64,000 nucleotides of DNA, taken from assembly GCA_019166125.1 (NCBI GenBank), contig JAHTBO010000003.1, positions 376,985 through 440,984 on the forward strand, written 5' to 3'. The position numbers were made by a program, and so were the translations under genes. The DNA is from Alcaligenaceae bacterium CGII-47 (GTDB taxonomy: Bacteria > Pseudomonadota > Gammaproteobacteria > Burkholderiales > Burkholderiaceae_B). Below are positions 46,058 through 54,547 of this stretch, piece after piece. Each line of letters opens with the position of its first letter. Position 1 is the first letter of the stretch. The notes under the pieces were generated by a model, which had not been told where the DNA came from, made no database searches, and worked only from the letters and a program-made list of their open reading frames with translations.

Positions 46058-47083
46058 ATGAAACTACGCACCCTGCTTGGCACATTAGCCTGCACGCTGG
46101 CGGCTTTATCCGTCACCGCAACGGCCCAGGCCGCTGATTACAAGTCCGAATACAAGCTCTCGATCGTGGTTGGCACCGCCTTCCCCTGGGGCCAGGGCGC
46201 GGTGATCTGGTCGGATCTGGTACGCGAGCGCACCGACGGTCGCATCAATATCAAAATCTATCCAGGCACCTCGCTGGTGCAAGGCGATCAGACCCGTGAA
46301 TTCACCGCCATCCGCCAAGGGGTAATCGACATGGCGATCGGCTCAACCATCAACTGGTCCCCGCAGGTCAAAGAGCTGAATCTGTTCTCCCTGCCCTTCC
46401 TCATGCCTGACTATGCCGCGATCGACGCGCTCATCGACGGCGCAGTCGGCGAATCGCTATTCAAGACCCTCGCCACCAAGGGCGTCGTGCCCCTCGCGTG
46501 GGGTGAGAACGGCTACCGCCAACTAAGCAACTCCAAGCACGCCGTCAAGACCCCTGAGGATCTAAAGGGCCTCAAGCTTCGCGTCGTTGGCTCACCGCTA
46601 TACATCGATACCTTCACCGCATTGGGCGCAAACCCAACCCAAATGAGCTGGGCCGATGCGCAGCCCGCATTGGCAAACGGTGCGGTTGATGGTCAGGAAA
46701 ATCCGCTATCGATTTACGCTGGCGCCAAGCTCTACGATGTGGCGCAAAAATACCTCACATTGTGGAACTATGTCGCTGACCCCTTGATTTTTGTCGTCAA
46801 CCAGGAGGTCTGGAATTCCTGGAGCCCTGAGGACCAAAAAATCGTACACGAGGCGGCACTTGAGGCGGCCAAAAAGGAAATCATGATTGCCCGCAAGGGC
46901 GTGACCTCTACCGACCCCTCATTGCTCAAGGACATCGAGAGCCATGGCGTGACGGTGACCGTCTTGTCGCCCGAGCAGATCAACGCGTTTGCCAAAGTCA
47001 CGCAGCCTGTTTTCGACAAGTGGACGCAGCAAATTGGGCCGGCTCTGGTTAAACAAGCCCAGACCGATATTGCCAAGCGCTAA
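46058..47083 (+). CDS. dctP: TRAP transporter substrate-binding protein DctP (second system)
   Basis: A 341-residue periplasmic binding protein with a signal peptide (LACTLAALSVTATAQAA). Family features are GDQTREFTAIRQGVIDMAIGS, LFSLPFLMPDYAAIDALI, LKGLKLRVVGSPLYIDTF with the substrate-contacting arginine, and WADAQPALANGAVDGQENPLSIY. AGGAG lies seven bases before the ATG. It is the last gene of the second TRAP set; the substrate is probably a carboxylate, but no closer assignment is possible. Confidence 0.9.
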   Translation: MKLRTLLGTLACTLAALSVTATAQAADYKSEYKLSIVVGTAFPWGQGAVIWSDLVRERTDGRINIKIYPGTSLVQGDQTREFTAIRQGVIDMAIGSTINWSPQVKELNLFSLPFLMPDYAAIDALIDGAVGESLFKTLATKGVVPLAWGENGYRQLSNSKHAVKTPEDLKGLKLRVVGSPLYIDTFTALGANPTQMSWADAQPALANGAVDGQENPLSIYAGAKLYDVAQKYLTLWNYVADPLIFVVNQEVWNSWSPEDQKIVHEAALEAAKKEIMIARKGVTSTDPSLLKDIESHGVTVTVLSPEQINAFAKVTQPVFDKWTQQIGPALVKQAQTDIAKR

Positions 47084-47132
47084 TCAGTAACCGTGGCGCG
47101 CGCGGGCCTGCGCGACGCCTTGGGCAGACCCG

Positions 47133-47158
47133 GTGGCACATGACATTTCATGTGCCAC
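47133..47158 (+). terminator. Strong hairpin between dctP and the acidic small protein
   Basis: GTGGCACATGA (47133-47143) and TCATGTGCCAC (47148-47158) form a perfect 11-bp stem with a 4-base loop. No T-run follows. It lies 49 bases after dctP and 22 bases before the next ATG. It may end the dctQMP transcript in a factor-dependent way or lie in the leader of the following gene. Confidence 0.5.
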
Positions 47159-47180
47159 ACCTATTCGGAGCGGCACAATC

Positions 47181-47384
47181 ATGTCGAAAAAAAGATCTCA
47201 GCAACTGGATCCAGACGAAGTCGCCCTGATTCAGTGGTGTACCGAAGTCGAGGAACTGTTTGTCGCCGCAGGGGCCTCGCGCGATGAGGCCCAGGCGCAC
47301 ATCGAAGAAGAGGCCGAGTGGTTTACCGACCTGTTCTACGAGGGGCTGAGCCCCGAGGAGGCCGCCAAGCAGGCGCTTAATTAA
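47181..47384 (+). CDS. Small acidic hypothetical protein
   Basis: A 67-residue cytoplasmic protein, strongly acidic: EEVEELF-like helices (QWCTEVEELFVAAG) and HIEEEAEWFTDLFYEGLSPEEAAKQALN. I do not recognise a named family. GGAG lies ten bases before ATG 47181, which is preferred over TTG/ATG codons upstream inside the hairpin. It is convergent with yaeQ, 13 bases apart. Codon use and the clean start suggest a real gene. Confidence 0.6.
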   Translation: MSKKRSQQLDPDEVALIQWCTEVEELFVAAGASRDEAQAHIEEEAEWFTDLFYEGLSPEEAAKQALN

Positions 47385-47397
47385 AATGGACGCGCGC

Positions 47398-47937
47398 CTA
47401 ATTCAGCGCAATCGGCTCGACACTGACCTCGCCTTTTTCTCCTGACACCCACACGGTTCCATCCTGCACGTTGAAGTTCAGCACCATGCTGCGCTCGACC
47501 AATGCCGCCAACGCCAGGGTGACCTCTGTCGGCAGTGCGAAAACCTTCAGGTTGCGCGCCCGCGCTACCTTCGCTTTGACGCCTGCCCACCAAATATCCG
47601 CGCTACGGCCATAGGCAAACACGATCACTTCATCAGCACGACCGCAGGCCTTGAGCAGACGGCGCTCGTCCGGCAGGCCAACCTCTATCCATTGGCGAAC
47701 TGCGCCGGTCAGATCCTGACGCCACAGCGCAGGCTCGTCGACTTCACTCAGGCCACGCGTAAACGTCAACAACTCATCACCATCCACATATAAGGCATAG
47801 ACCAGCAGGCGGACCATCAGGCGCTCATCAGTCTCCGACGGATGCCGGGCAACGGTCACAGCGTGGCTGCCGTAGTAGCTGCGATCATTATCGGCAACAT
47901 TGAGTTCTGCTTTGTAGATGGTTGCGCTTAGGGCCAT
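47398..47937 (-). CDS. yaeQ: YaeQ family protein
   Basis: A 179-residue protein, close to the 181 residues of enteric YaeQ. The opening MALSATIYKAELNVADNDR, then YYGSHAVTVARHPSETDERLMVRLL and LSEVDEPALWRQDLTG, are the family signature. YaeQ has a restriction-endonuclease-like fold, but its role is unsettled; enteric YaeQ was once linked to RfaH suppression. It is a single gene on the minus strand. Confidence 0.9.
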   Translation of the reverse strand: MALSATIYKAELNVADNDRSYYGSHAVTVARHPSETDERLMVRLLVYALYVDGDELLTFTRGLSEVDEPALWRQDLTGAVRQWIEVGLPDERRLLKACGRADEVIVFAYGRSADIWWAGVKAKVARARNLKVFALPTEVTLALAALVERSMVLNFNVQDGTVWVSGEKGEVSVEPIALN

Positions 47938-48155
47938 GTCGTGTGCAATGTAGGATTGGAAAAACCGCAGCGCTAGCTTGCGCCACGGTGTGCCGACCGA
48001 GTGTACCGCCTATATGAGATCGCTCAGGCTGATACTAAGGGATCGATCTTGGAGACTGAGCCAATATTGCGGCGGGTAATCCATTGCTACGCATCGCAAA
48101 TCTGCCCCACTAGTGATAATCAACGATCTCAACATCATCGGCATTCCCACCTGAA
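47938..48155. other. Intergenic stretch with no recognised gene
   Basis: About 220 bases upstream of yaeQ contain no ORF of note. They lead into the relic coding stretch that begins near 48160. The region presumably holds the yaeQ promoter, but no clear -35/-10 pair was identified. Confidence 0.4.
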
Positions 48156-48161
48156 ATCCTA

Positions 48162-48287
48162 AAACCTACCGCCGGGGCGCTCATCATCAAACCTGCTCAG
48201 AACACCTTTTGGGGTGGCTATGCAGGCTATTTCCAGGATCCTGATCAGCACCTATGGGAAGTCGTCTGGAATCCCCAGCTCCTGCCC
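48162..48287 (+). pseudogene. Relic of a VOC-family (glyoxalase-like) protein, C-terminal end
   Basis: The frame through 48183-48287 reads LIIKPAQNTFWGGYAGYFQDP and then DQHLWEVVWNPQLLP, recognisable as the C-terminal beta-strand module of a vicinal-oxygen-chelate protein (pattern KPA-x-x-TFWGGY-x-GYF-x-DPD-x-x-LWEV-x-WNP). No start codon or upstream half of the gene is present. The reading frame continues directly into a GST relic, so the original stop and intergenic sequence have been deleted. Confidence 0.7.
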
Positions 48288-48299
48288 CAGGGGCCAGCT

Positions 48300-48482
48300 G
48301 GGGGCTACGAGACGATTCAATGGCTGATGTTTCAGATGGGCGGGATCGGACCGATATTCGGACAGGTAGGATTTTTCAATAAATTCGCTGGCGAGGAGTA
48401 CGCAATCGCGCCAGTCAGACGGCCGCAAGCCCTTAGGAATCAGATCAATTGCTCACGGCGAGCCTTTCCGTTGCAGCACTAG
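48300..48482 (+). pseudogene. Relic of a glutathione S-transferase (YfcG/Ure2p-like)
   Basis: In the same frame as the VOC relic, 48303-48410 reads GYETIQWLMFQMGGIGPIFG and then QVGFFNKFAGEEY, the well-known segment after the thioredoxin domain of YfcG/Ure2p-type glutathione S-transferases (WLMFQMGG-x-GP-x-x-GQ). The similarity fades after about 48410, and the frame runs on to a TAG overlapping the BCCT gene end. The N-terminal glutathione-binding domain is absent, so this is a fragment. Confidence 0.7.
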
Positions 48483-50070
48483 GCTGAGGACGAACCGGCA
48501 CGACCTGCCCATGCCGCATGATCCCGGAGATCACGGGAGACGAGAGTTCCGCCCCGAAGTCCTGACGCACCCAGCGTAGCAGCGACACCAACATAATGAC
48601 GAGTACCGGGATCATCGGCAAGGCGACCAATACCGTAGAAATCTGCACTGCCTCCAGACCACCGACGGATAAGAGACCAACCCCTACAAAGGCCAACATC
48701 AGCGTCCACAGAATACGGTTCCAGCGTGCTGGCTCCTGGTAGCCCGAGATTTCTTTGGTACACACCGCTGCCAGCATATAAGCTGAGGAGTCCACCGTCG
48801 TCGCCAAAAAAACAAAGCACAGCAAGGTAAAGGCTGGCAGCACTAAACCAGATAGCGGCAGGGTTTTTAAAATCGCCACGACCGTCGCAGGGGTGCCGCT
48901 CTTACTCAAAATAGCCTGTAGATCCAGCGCACCGCTCATCTGCAGATCCAGGGCATAACCACCCCATATGGCGAAGAATGCCCAACACCCCACGCTGCCC
49001 CAGACCACACCATTAACGATAAGCTCCTTGATCGTGCGGCCTCGCGAAATCCGTGCAACAAACAGGCCCATCATCGGCGCATAGGCCACCCACCATGCCC
49101 AGTAGAAAATCGTCCAACTCTCAGGAAAGCCGCCATGCTTGATCGGGTCAGTCCAGAAACTAATACGGAAAAAATTATCCAGTAGTAGACCAAAGCTGTT
49201 GCTCCACAAGTTCAGCAGAAATATTGTAGGTCCTGCAATCAGTACAAAAAACAGGATTAGGAATCCTAAGACAGCATTGATATTAGAGAGCGTTTGAATA
49301 CCCTTGTTCAAGCCGTTATAGACGCTCCAGGCAATCATCCCAGTCCATGCTGCCAGAATACTCATTTGCAATAAGAATGAATCGCCAACCCCAAAGATAG
49401 CCTGAAACAATTCGGACACTAGCGGCACAGACAATCCCAGAGATGTTCCCACACCTCCGGTAATGGAAAAAATTACAATAATATCGATCAATTTTCCCAC
49501 TGGACCATCTACAGCATCACCCAGCACACCTCGACAGGCCTCACTCATGCGCAAGACATGGACCTTACGAACATAGAGCGCATAAGCAATGGGTAAGGCG
49601 GGCATCAGATACAAAGCCCAGGGCACGACCCCCCAATGAAACATTGGATACATCGCCGCCCACTCCGCAGCGATTGATGTACCCACCTCTAATCCCATAG
49701 GCGGACCTGAGAGAAAATAAAGAGGCTCGACAAAAGCCCAGTTACATATTGAAATACCTATGCCAGCACAGAACAGCATGACGATCCACGAGACTTTCTT
49801 GAATTCTGGAACATCGTCCGGACCCCCGAGCTTAATACGCCCAATCGGCCCAAAGGCCAGCCAGCACATAACGAAAAAGCTACCAATCCCGGCCAGCAGG
49901 TAGAGCCAGCCAAACGTGCTAGTTGTCCAACTTAGAACATTACTGATAGCGATTTTTCCCGCATCAGGATAAATCATCAAGGGACTGACTACAGCCAGGA
50001 TGACAATGATTGCCGGCCATAAGACAGATTGATCAATAGTCAGATTATTTCTTTCTTTAACATCGCTCAC
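48445..50070 (-). CDS. BCCT-family transporter, CaiT-like
   Basis: A 541-residue carrier with about 12 helices. The segment FWTDPIKHGGFPESWTIFYWAWWVAYAPMMGLFVARISRGRT closely follows the CaiT/BetP core, keeping the WW-x-x-Y aromatic box that binds a trimethylammonium group. PMFHWGVVPWALYLMPALPIAYALYVRK is the second conserved stretch. Known BCCT substrates include carnitine, gamma-butyrobetaine, betaine, choline and dimethylsulfoniopropionate. The glycine site usually linked to sodium coupling reads CAGIGISICNW. The coding is visibly more AT-rich than neighbouring genes. With the CaiD- and CaiE-like genes nearby, carnitine or gamma-butyrobetaine is the best guess. Confidence 0.85.
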   Translation of the reverse strand: MSDVKERNNLTIDQSVLWPAIIVILAVVSPLMIYPDAGKIAISNVLSWTTSTFGWLYLLAGIGSFFVMCWLAFGPIGRIKLGGPDDVPEFKKVSWIVMLFCAGIGISICNWAFVEPLYFLSGPPMGLEVGTSIAAEWAAMYPMFHWGVVPWALYLMPALPIAYALYVRKVHVLRMSEACRGVLGDAVDGPVGKLIDIIVIFSITGGVGTSLGLSVPLVSELFQAIFGVGDSFLLQMSILAAWTGMIAWSVYNGLNKGIQTLSNINAVLGFLILFFVLIAGPTIFLLNLWSNSFGLLLDNFFRISFWTDPIKHGGFPESWTIFYWAWWVAYAPMMGLFVARISRGRTIKELIVNGVVWGSVGCWAFFAIWGGYALDLQMSGALDLQAILSKSGTPATVVAILKTLPLSGLVLPAFTLLCFVFLATTVDSSAYMLAAVCTKEISGYQEPARWNRILWTLMLAFVGVGLLSVGGLEAVQISTVLVALPMIPVLVIMLVSLLRWVRQDFGAELSSPVISGIMRHGQVVPVRPQPSAATERLAVSN

Positions 50071-50188
50071 GGTTTGTGTCTCCTAAGCTACATGTAATTA
50101 TTTTTTAGAGTTTCAGTTATTGTTATAAAAGCCTGAAAACTCGCTCTAAATTGTTATGTCATTATCTTTCTTGTTATATGCATCTCAC
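50071..50188 (-). other. Gap between ligase and BCCT genes with imperfect hairpin
   Basis: The 118-base AT-rich gap holds an imperfect inverted repeat (GAGTTTCAG near 50113 and CTGAAAACTC near 50135). TAGGAG lies close to the BCCT start on the minus strand. It could be an attenuation or processing site within the minus-strand transcript, or hold a separate BCCT promoter. Confidence 0.3.
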
Positions 50189-52282
50189 TTATCCACTCAT
50201 CCGAATCAAGGCATCAGCCGCCACAGCGCCCTTGCCTTTTGGGCGCACCATTAGGGGATTGATATCCAACTCGGTAATACTGTCCCAGCGACTCAATGCA
50301 AAATCAGCCACGGCCATCACAGCATCCACGACCGCCACCATGTCCCCCTCCGGCCGGCCACGGTACCCCTGCAACAGAGCAGCGCCCTTCAACGAACACA
50401 GCGCTTCATGCACCATTTCTCTGGATACGGGTAATAACAAGGTCACACTGTCATTGATCAAATTAACCAAGATCCCGCCACTCCCGATGATCAACGCCAG
50501 ACCGAACTGCTTATCGCGTTTGAGCCCAATAATAAGTTCCCCAACCGCATCAGTGATCATCGGCTCGACCAAGAAACGAATATCCTCCAGACCCTGGCTA
50601 GCAAGGCGTTCAGCCATATCCCGGGCGGCAGCAACTACTGCAGGGCAATCCTTCAGCCCCAATACAACAGCCCCAGCTTCGGTCTTATGCGCCAGACGGT
50701 CACTGACTCCCTTTATGACCACGGGATAACCTACTCGATCAGCAGCGCGCGCGACTTCAGCCTGCATAACCATCTCACCACCGGGCGAGCACAGGCCATG
50801 AACGCCAAGCAACTGCTTAGACGCCCACTCATCCAGCATCTGGCTCTCTTCGACCGCTGATACTTGACGCAACAGCAGGTCGCGCGGGGCCAGCATGGCA
50901 GCAACCTGGCGCCGACGCTCGCCATAGCGAACCCACTGCGTCAGAGCGGATACGCCATCCCTGAGCCCCTGTAGTGGGGCAATGCCTGCGGCGGCGAGTC
51001 GCACACGCGCATCTTCTGGCATCAACTCACAGAAGTTGCTGATAACAGCTGCTGTCTTGCTATGATCCGCGTGTGCTGCGATCACGGCATCGATGGCAAC
51101 CTGCCAGTCGCTATCATCGCCAATTCCCTGTTTGGGAAAGTCTAGAATCAACAAGGTTGCATCATATTCGCCCTTCATCATAATGCTGAACACAGCACGA
51201 CAGGCGTCAAAATTGCCCCAGATCGATGTGTTGTAATCCAGTGGGTTTGACCGGCTGGCAAAACTCGGTAACCAGTCGTCAAGCTGTCGATTCTGAGCTT
51301 CAGACAGAGCAGGAAGCTGCAGATGCGTTCGCTCCAAGCTGTCAGCCAGCATGGCGCTGTCCCCACCCGAACACGTCAGCACACCGACTCTTGCACCAGC
51401 AGGCAGCTCGCACAAGGCCGCGATCTTGAGCGTTTCCACCAACTCGCTCAAGGCGTAAACGCGCAAAATACCAAACCGATCAAACAGTGCCTGATATAAC
51501 TCATCGGAGCCCGCCAGCGAGCTGGTGTGGCTTAAGGTCAGCTGTGTGCCGATCTCCGATGTGCCGGCCTTCAACACAATCAGCGGCACGCCCTTTTGCA
51601 GTGCCTTTAACGCTGCCCGGCCAAAGGACTCGATGTCCTTGATGCCTTCAATGTAGAACCCGATCGCAGCGACTCGCTCATCATCGAGCAGGGGCTCAAT
51701 GTAGTCGCCCACCCCTAGCACCGCCTGATTGCCCACGCTGATGACATGCGTGATCGGCAAGGATCGCTCGTGCATCGTCAGGTTCAGCGCGACATTACCA
51801 CTCTGGCTGATGATGGCAACTCCGCGCTGTGTGCGCACACCGCAGAGCCGATCCGGCCAGAGAGCAACTCCATTTGTGAAGTTCAACAGACCATAGCAAT
51901 TGGGACCTACCAGCGCCATGTCTGCGGCAGCAGCGACGAGATCATCCTGCAACTGGACACCCGATCCACCAACCTCGGCAAAGCCAGCGGCATAGCACAC
52001 CACGCCACCACACCCGCGATCTCGCAGCTGTGCAACGAGCGGTACCGTCGCCTGGGCATTCACCGATATAAACGCAGCATCTGGCACACCTGGCAGTGCG
52101 GCAACCGATGGATAGCACGTTACCCCTGCAATCTGCTTATGCTTGGGATTGACGATCCAGATATCGCCGTCAAAACCAATACTCTGAGTATTGCGGATCG
52201 GTAGCTCCAGATTGGTGCCACCGATCATCACGATGCTACGGGGCGACAGCAGGCGCCGCAAATTATCTTGCTTGGACATCAT
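50189..52282 (-). CDS. NDP-forming acyl-CoA ligase (acetate-CoA ligase superfamily)
   Basis: A 697-residue fused alpha/beta enzyme. The CoA-binding domain opens LLSPRSIVMIGGTNLE; a ligase-CoA domain follows, with the phosphohistidine in LTLSHTSSLAGSDELY. The C-terminal ATP-grasp domain has GYPVVIKGVSDRLAHKTEAGAVVLGL. Relatives activate acetate, ferulate and other acids, and one group (DddX) cleaves DMSP in an ATP- and CoA-dependent way. In this cluster it takes the place of CaiB/CaiC and probably activates carnitine or gamma-butyrobetaine. The start may be ATG 52282 or ATG 52279. It is 21 bases downstream of the acyl-CoA dehydrogenase. Confidence 0.85.
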   Translation of the reverse strand: MMSKQDNLRRLLSPRSIVMIGGTNLELPIRNTQSIGFDGDIWIVNPKHKQIAGVTCYPSVAALPGVPDAAFISVNAQATVPLVAQLRDRGCGGVVCYAAGFAEVGGSGVQLQDDLVAAAADMALVGPNCYGLLNFTNGVALWPDRLCGVRTQRGVAIISQSGNVALNLTMHERSLPITHVISVGNQAVLGVGDYIEPLLDDERVAAIGFYIEGIKDIESFGRAALKALQKGVPLIVLKAGTSEIGTQLTLSHTSSLAGSDELYQALFDRFGILRVYALSELVETLKIAALCELPAGARVGVLTCSGGDSAMLADSLERTHLQLPALSEAQNRQLDDWLPSFASRSNPLDYNTSIWGNFDACRAVFSIMMKGEYDATLLILDFPKQGIGDDSDWQVAIDAVIAAHADHSKTAAVISNFCELMPEDARVRLAAAGIAPLQGLRDGVSALTQWVRYGERRRQVAAMLAPRDLLLRQVSAVEESQMLDEWASKQLLGVHGLCSPGGEMVMQAEVARAADRVGYPVVIKGVSDRLAHKTEAGAVVLGLKDCPAVVAAARDMAERLASQGLEDIRFLVEPMITDAVGELIIGLKRDKQFGLALIIGSGGILVNLINDSVTLLLPVSREMVHEALCSLKGAALLQGYRGRPEGDMVAVVDAVMAVADFALSRWDSITELDINPLMVRPKGKGAVAADALIRMSG

Positions 52283-52303
52283 AAGTTCTCGCGCGCCTTC
52301 GTA

Positions 52304-53470
52304 TTACCAACCGGTGTAGAGGTCAAGACCGCGCTTTTTGATCTGGCCGCTGATCACCACGCGCTGTATCTCTGACGTGCCTTCCCAGATACGATCCACG
52401 CGGGTATCCCGCCACAGCCGCTCGACGGGCTGCTCACGCATATAGCCTCTGCCACCGAGGATCTGCACGGCCTTATCGCACACGCGACCCACCATCTCGG
52501 AGCAAAATAACTTCAAGGCTGAGGCATGCGCATGATTGCGTTTGCGGTCGCCGCTTTGATCAATTTCCCAGCTCAAGCGATAAAGCATGGACTTTGCCGC
52601 CATGATCTCGACAGCCATATCTGCCAGCATGAACTCAATCGCCTGGAAATCCCGGATAGGCTGGCCAAACTGAATTCGCTCAGCGGCGTACTTATTGGCC
52701 TCCTCGGTCGCGCGAATGGCTCCACCTACGCAGCGTGCGGCGATACCCAGGCGAGCTTCCACAAACCAGTCTTTGGTCATGTTGTAACCTTCGCCGATGT
52801 CGCCAAGGATCTTATCCTCACCCACCACGACATCTTTGAAAATAAATTCGGGATGCTTAAAAGCAAAGTGATGCGTATAGAGGGGCGTGCGCTTGACCTC
52901 GACACCAGGCAGATTCTTATCCACAAAAAACACTGCGGATTTGGCGGGGTCCCCATCGACGTGTGCGTGCACCAGGATGTAGTCGGCGATATCGCCAATT
53001 GTGACGAACCACTTTTCGCCGTTTATTTTCCAGCCGCCCTCGACCTTGTCTGCACGGGTCATACACTGCGATGGATCCGAGCCAGCTTCAGCTTCGGTGA
53101 TCGCGTAGGCGTCACGGCGTTTGCCTTGGCAGGTGGGGATTAGATATTCTTCTTTTTGCGCCTGCGTGGCAAAGCGCATGGGATAGGACGGATACCACAG
53201 GGCATCCCAGATCGCGCCGGTCGCTTTGCCGAGTTGTTCGTTTAACAAGCTCTGCTCAAATATGGAAAAACCCTGGCCGCCATCTGCCTTACTGTGATTA
53301 GGCGCATTGAATTCCCATGCCAGCGTGGCTGCGATGATTTTTTGATGTGTTTCTCTGCTGATGCCGTCGTTCTCTTCGCACTCTATCTCATGAGGGAACA
53401 GAACCTGCTCGGTGAATTCTTTTGCCTTGGCCTGCAATGCCAAATGCTCTTTTGAAAGATTGAAATCCAT
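52304..53470 (-). CDS. Acyl-CoA dehydrogenase, CaiA-like position
   Basis: A 388-residue flavoprotein. Family features are YAITEAEAGSDPSQCMTRADK, GEKWFVTIGDIADYILVHA, ERIQFGQPIRDFQAIEFMLADMAVEIMAAKSMLYRL and the C-terminal QILGGRGYMREQPVERLWRDTRVDRIWEGTSEIQR, whose Glu in GTSE is the usual catalytic base. The flavin and CoA sites look complete, so it is probably active. In E. coli CaiA reduces crotonobetainyl-CoA; this protein looks like a standard beta-oxidation enzyme that would oxidise gamma-butyrobetainyl-CoA or a similar thioester. GGAG lies before ATG 53470. It is the first gene of the minus-strand arm. Confidence 0.88.
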   Translation of the reverse strand: MDFNLSKEHLALQAKAKEFTEQVLFPHEIECEENDGISRETHQKIIAATLAWEFNAPNHSKADGGQGFSIFEQSLLNEQLGKATGAIWDALWYPSYPMRFATQAQKEEYLIPTCQGKRRDAYAITEAEAGSDPSQCMTRADKVEGGWKINGEKWFVTIGDIADYILVHAHVDGDPAKSAVFFVDKNLPGVEVKRTPLYTHHFAFKHPEFIFKDVVVGEDKILGDIGEGYNMTKDWFVEARLGIAARCVGGAIRATEEANKYAAERIQFGQPIRDFQAIEFMLADMAVEIMAAKSMLYRLSWEIDQSGDRKRNHAHASALKLFCSEMVGRVCDKAVQILGGRGYMREQPVERLWRDTRVDRIWEGTSEIQRVVISGQIKKRGLDLYTGW

Positions 53471-53750
53471 ATTGAGTCTCCACTGACTATTGCTGTGATA
53501 TGCCGGATACCCGAGGAATCAGGCGATTGCTTTTTATGCTACGTCAGGGACTTGGATCTTAATTGATGAAACGCGACACGAATGTTTATTTTCCCGACAG
53601 ATATCTAAAACCTTAAGCCACGTTAGTCCTAACAACGCGTCGTTTTTATTAAGCGATATGTCGTATATGCTCAACAGTATGGTGAGACATAACTGCTAAG
53701 GTAGAACGACCCGACAGCGTGCTACCTATCAGATGGAAAAGGAATCTTGC
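53471..53750. promoter_or_regulatory. Divergent regulatory region of the carnitine-type cluster
   Basis: The 280-base AT-rich gap separates the divergent acyl-CoA dehydrogenase and caiD-like genes and should hold both promoters. CCCGACAG occurs as a direct repeat at 53593-53600 and 53710-53717. No full palindrome was found. AraC/GlxA-type regulators often use paired direct half-sites, so this is the natural place for the regulator encoded at 55906-56895 to bind. The site assignment is inference. Confidence 0.45.
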
Positions 53751-54536
53751 ATGGCAACATCCGTACAGACTGCACAACATGGTGCGGTGCTGATAATTAC
53801 CTTGGATCGCCCAAAAGCCAATGCTATCGACTGCGCCACCAGCCGTCGGCTGCACGAAATACTCAGCATGTTCAAAGAAAGCCCCAATCTACAGGTCGCT
53901 ATCCTTACCGGTGCCGGAGAACGGTTCTTCTGCGCAGGCTGGGACCTGAATGCAGCGGTCAGTGGCGAGGCCGTTGATGCAGATCACGGACCAGGCGGAT
54001 TTGCTGGACTAACAGAGCTGTTTTCCCTCAATAAGCCGGTCATCGCTGCGGTCAATGGCATGGCGGTTGGTGGCGGGTTCGAGTTGGCCCTCGCCTGCGA
54101 CCTGATCGTAGCCGTCGAGCAGGCTCAATTTTTCCTACCTGAAGCCCAGATCGGTATCGTCCCAGATTCGGGTGGCGTATTTCGCCTGCCCAAGCGCCTG
54201 CCACGATCCGTCGCTCTTGAAATGATGCTTACCGGGCGGCGTATGGGTGCCGCTGAGGCGCTCCGATGGGGCCTCGTCAATGCGGTAGTGAATAGCGACT
54301 CGTTGATCCCCAATGCCCTAGCACTTGCTGCCCGTATCACTGCCAGTGCACCGCTGGCCCAACAGGCGATCAAGGAATTAGTGAATGCATCCGAAAACTT
54401 GTCCGTCGCAGACGCCTTCGCGCTACAACGCAGCGACACACTTCCCGCTTATCGTTGTATGCTCCATTCCGAGGACGCCTCCGAGGGAATCCAGGCATTC
54501 GCTGACGGTCGGACACCCGCCTGGAAAGGCTGCTAA
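53751..54536 (+). CDS. caiD: CaiD-like enoyl-CoA hydratase (crotonobetainyl-CoA hydratase type)
   Basis: A 261-residue crotonase-fold enzyme, exactly the length of E. coli CaiD. Similarity to remembered CaiD is strong along the whole protein: TLDRPKANAID, ITGAGE-like TGAGERFFCAGWDLNAA, DHGPGGFAGLTELF, VNGMAVGGGFELALA, LPEAQIGIVPDSGGVFRLPK and TGRRMGAAEALRWG, ending PAWKGC. Expected reaction: reversible hydration of crotonobetainyl-CoA to L-carnitinyl-CoA. ATG 53751 has AAAAGGA about eight bases upstream; an in-frame ATG at 53733 is less likely. It heads the plus-strand arm of the cluster. Confidence 0.82.
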   Translation: MATSVQTAQHGAVLIITLDRPKANAIDCATSRRLHEILSMFKESPNLQVAILTGAGERFFCAGWDLNAAVSGEAVDADHGPGGFAGLTELFSLNKPVIAAVNGMAVGGGFELALACDLIVAVEQAQFFLPEAQIGIVPDSGGVFRLPKRLPRSVALEMMLTGRRMGAAEALRWGLVNAVVNSDSLIPNALALAARITASAPLAQQAIKELVNASENLSVADAFALQRSDTLPAYRCMLHSEDASEGIQAFADGRTPAWKGC

Positions 54537-54547
54537 AGAAACTCATT

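Noticed and set aside
53499-53750. Possible small RNA or small ORF in the divergent gap
   Set aside because: No ORF with a start and ribosome site and no terminator-like hairpin; best explained as promoter region.
53751-54536. Assignment of the hydratase as liuC (methylglutaconyl-CoA hydratase)
   Set aside because: The GWDLNAA, DHGPGGFAGLTELF and WKGC features and the local genes match CaiD rather than LiuC.
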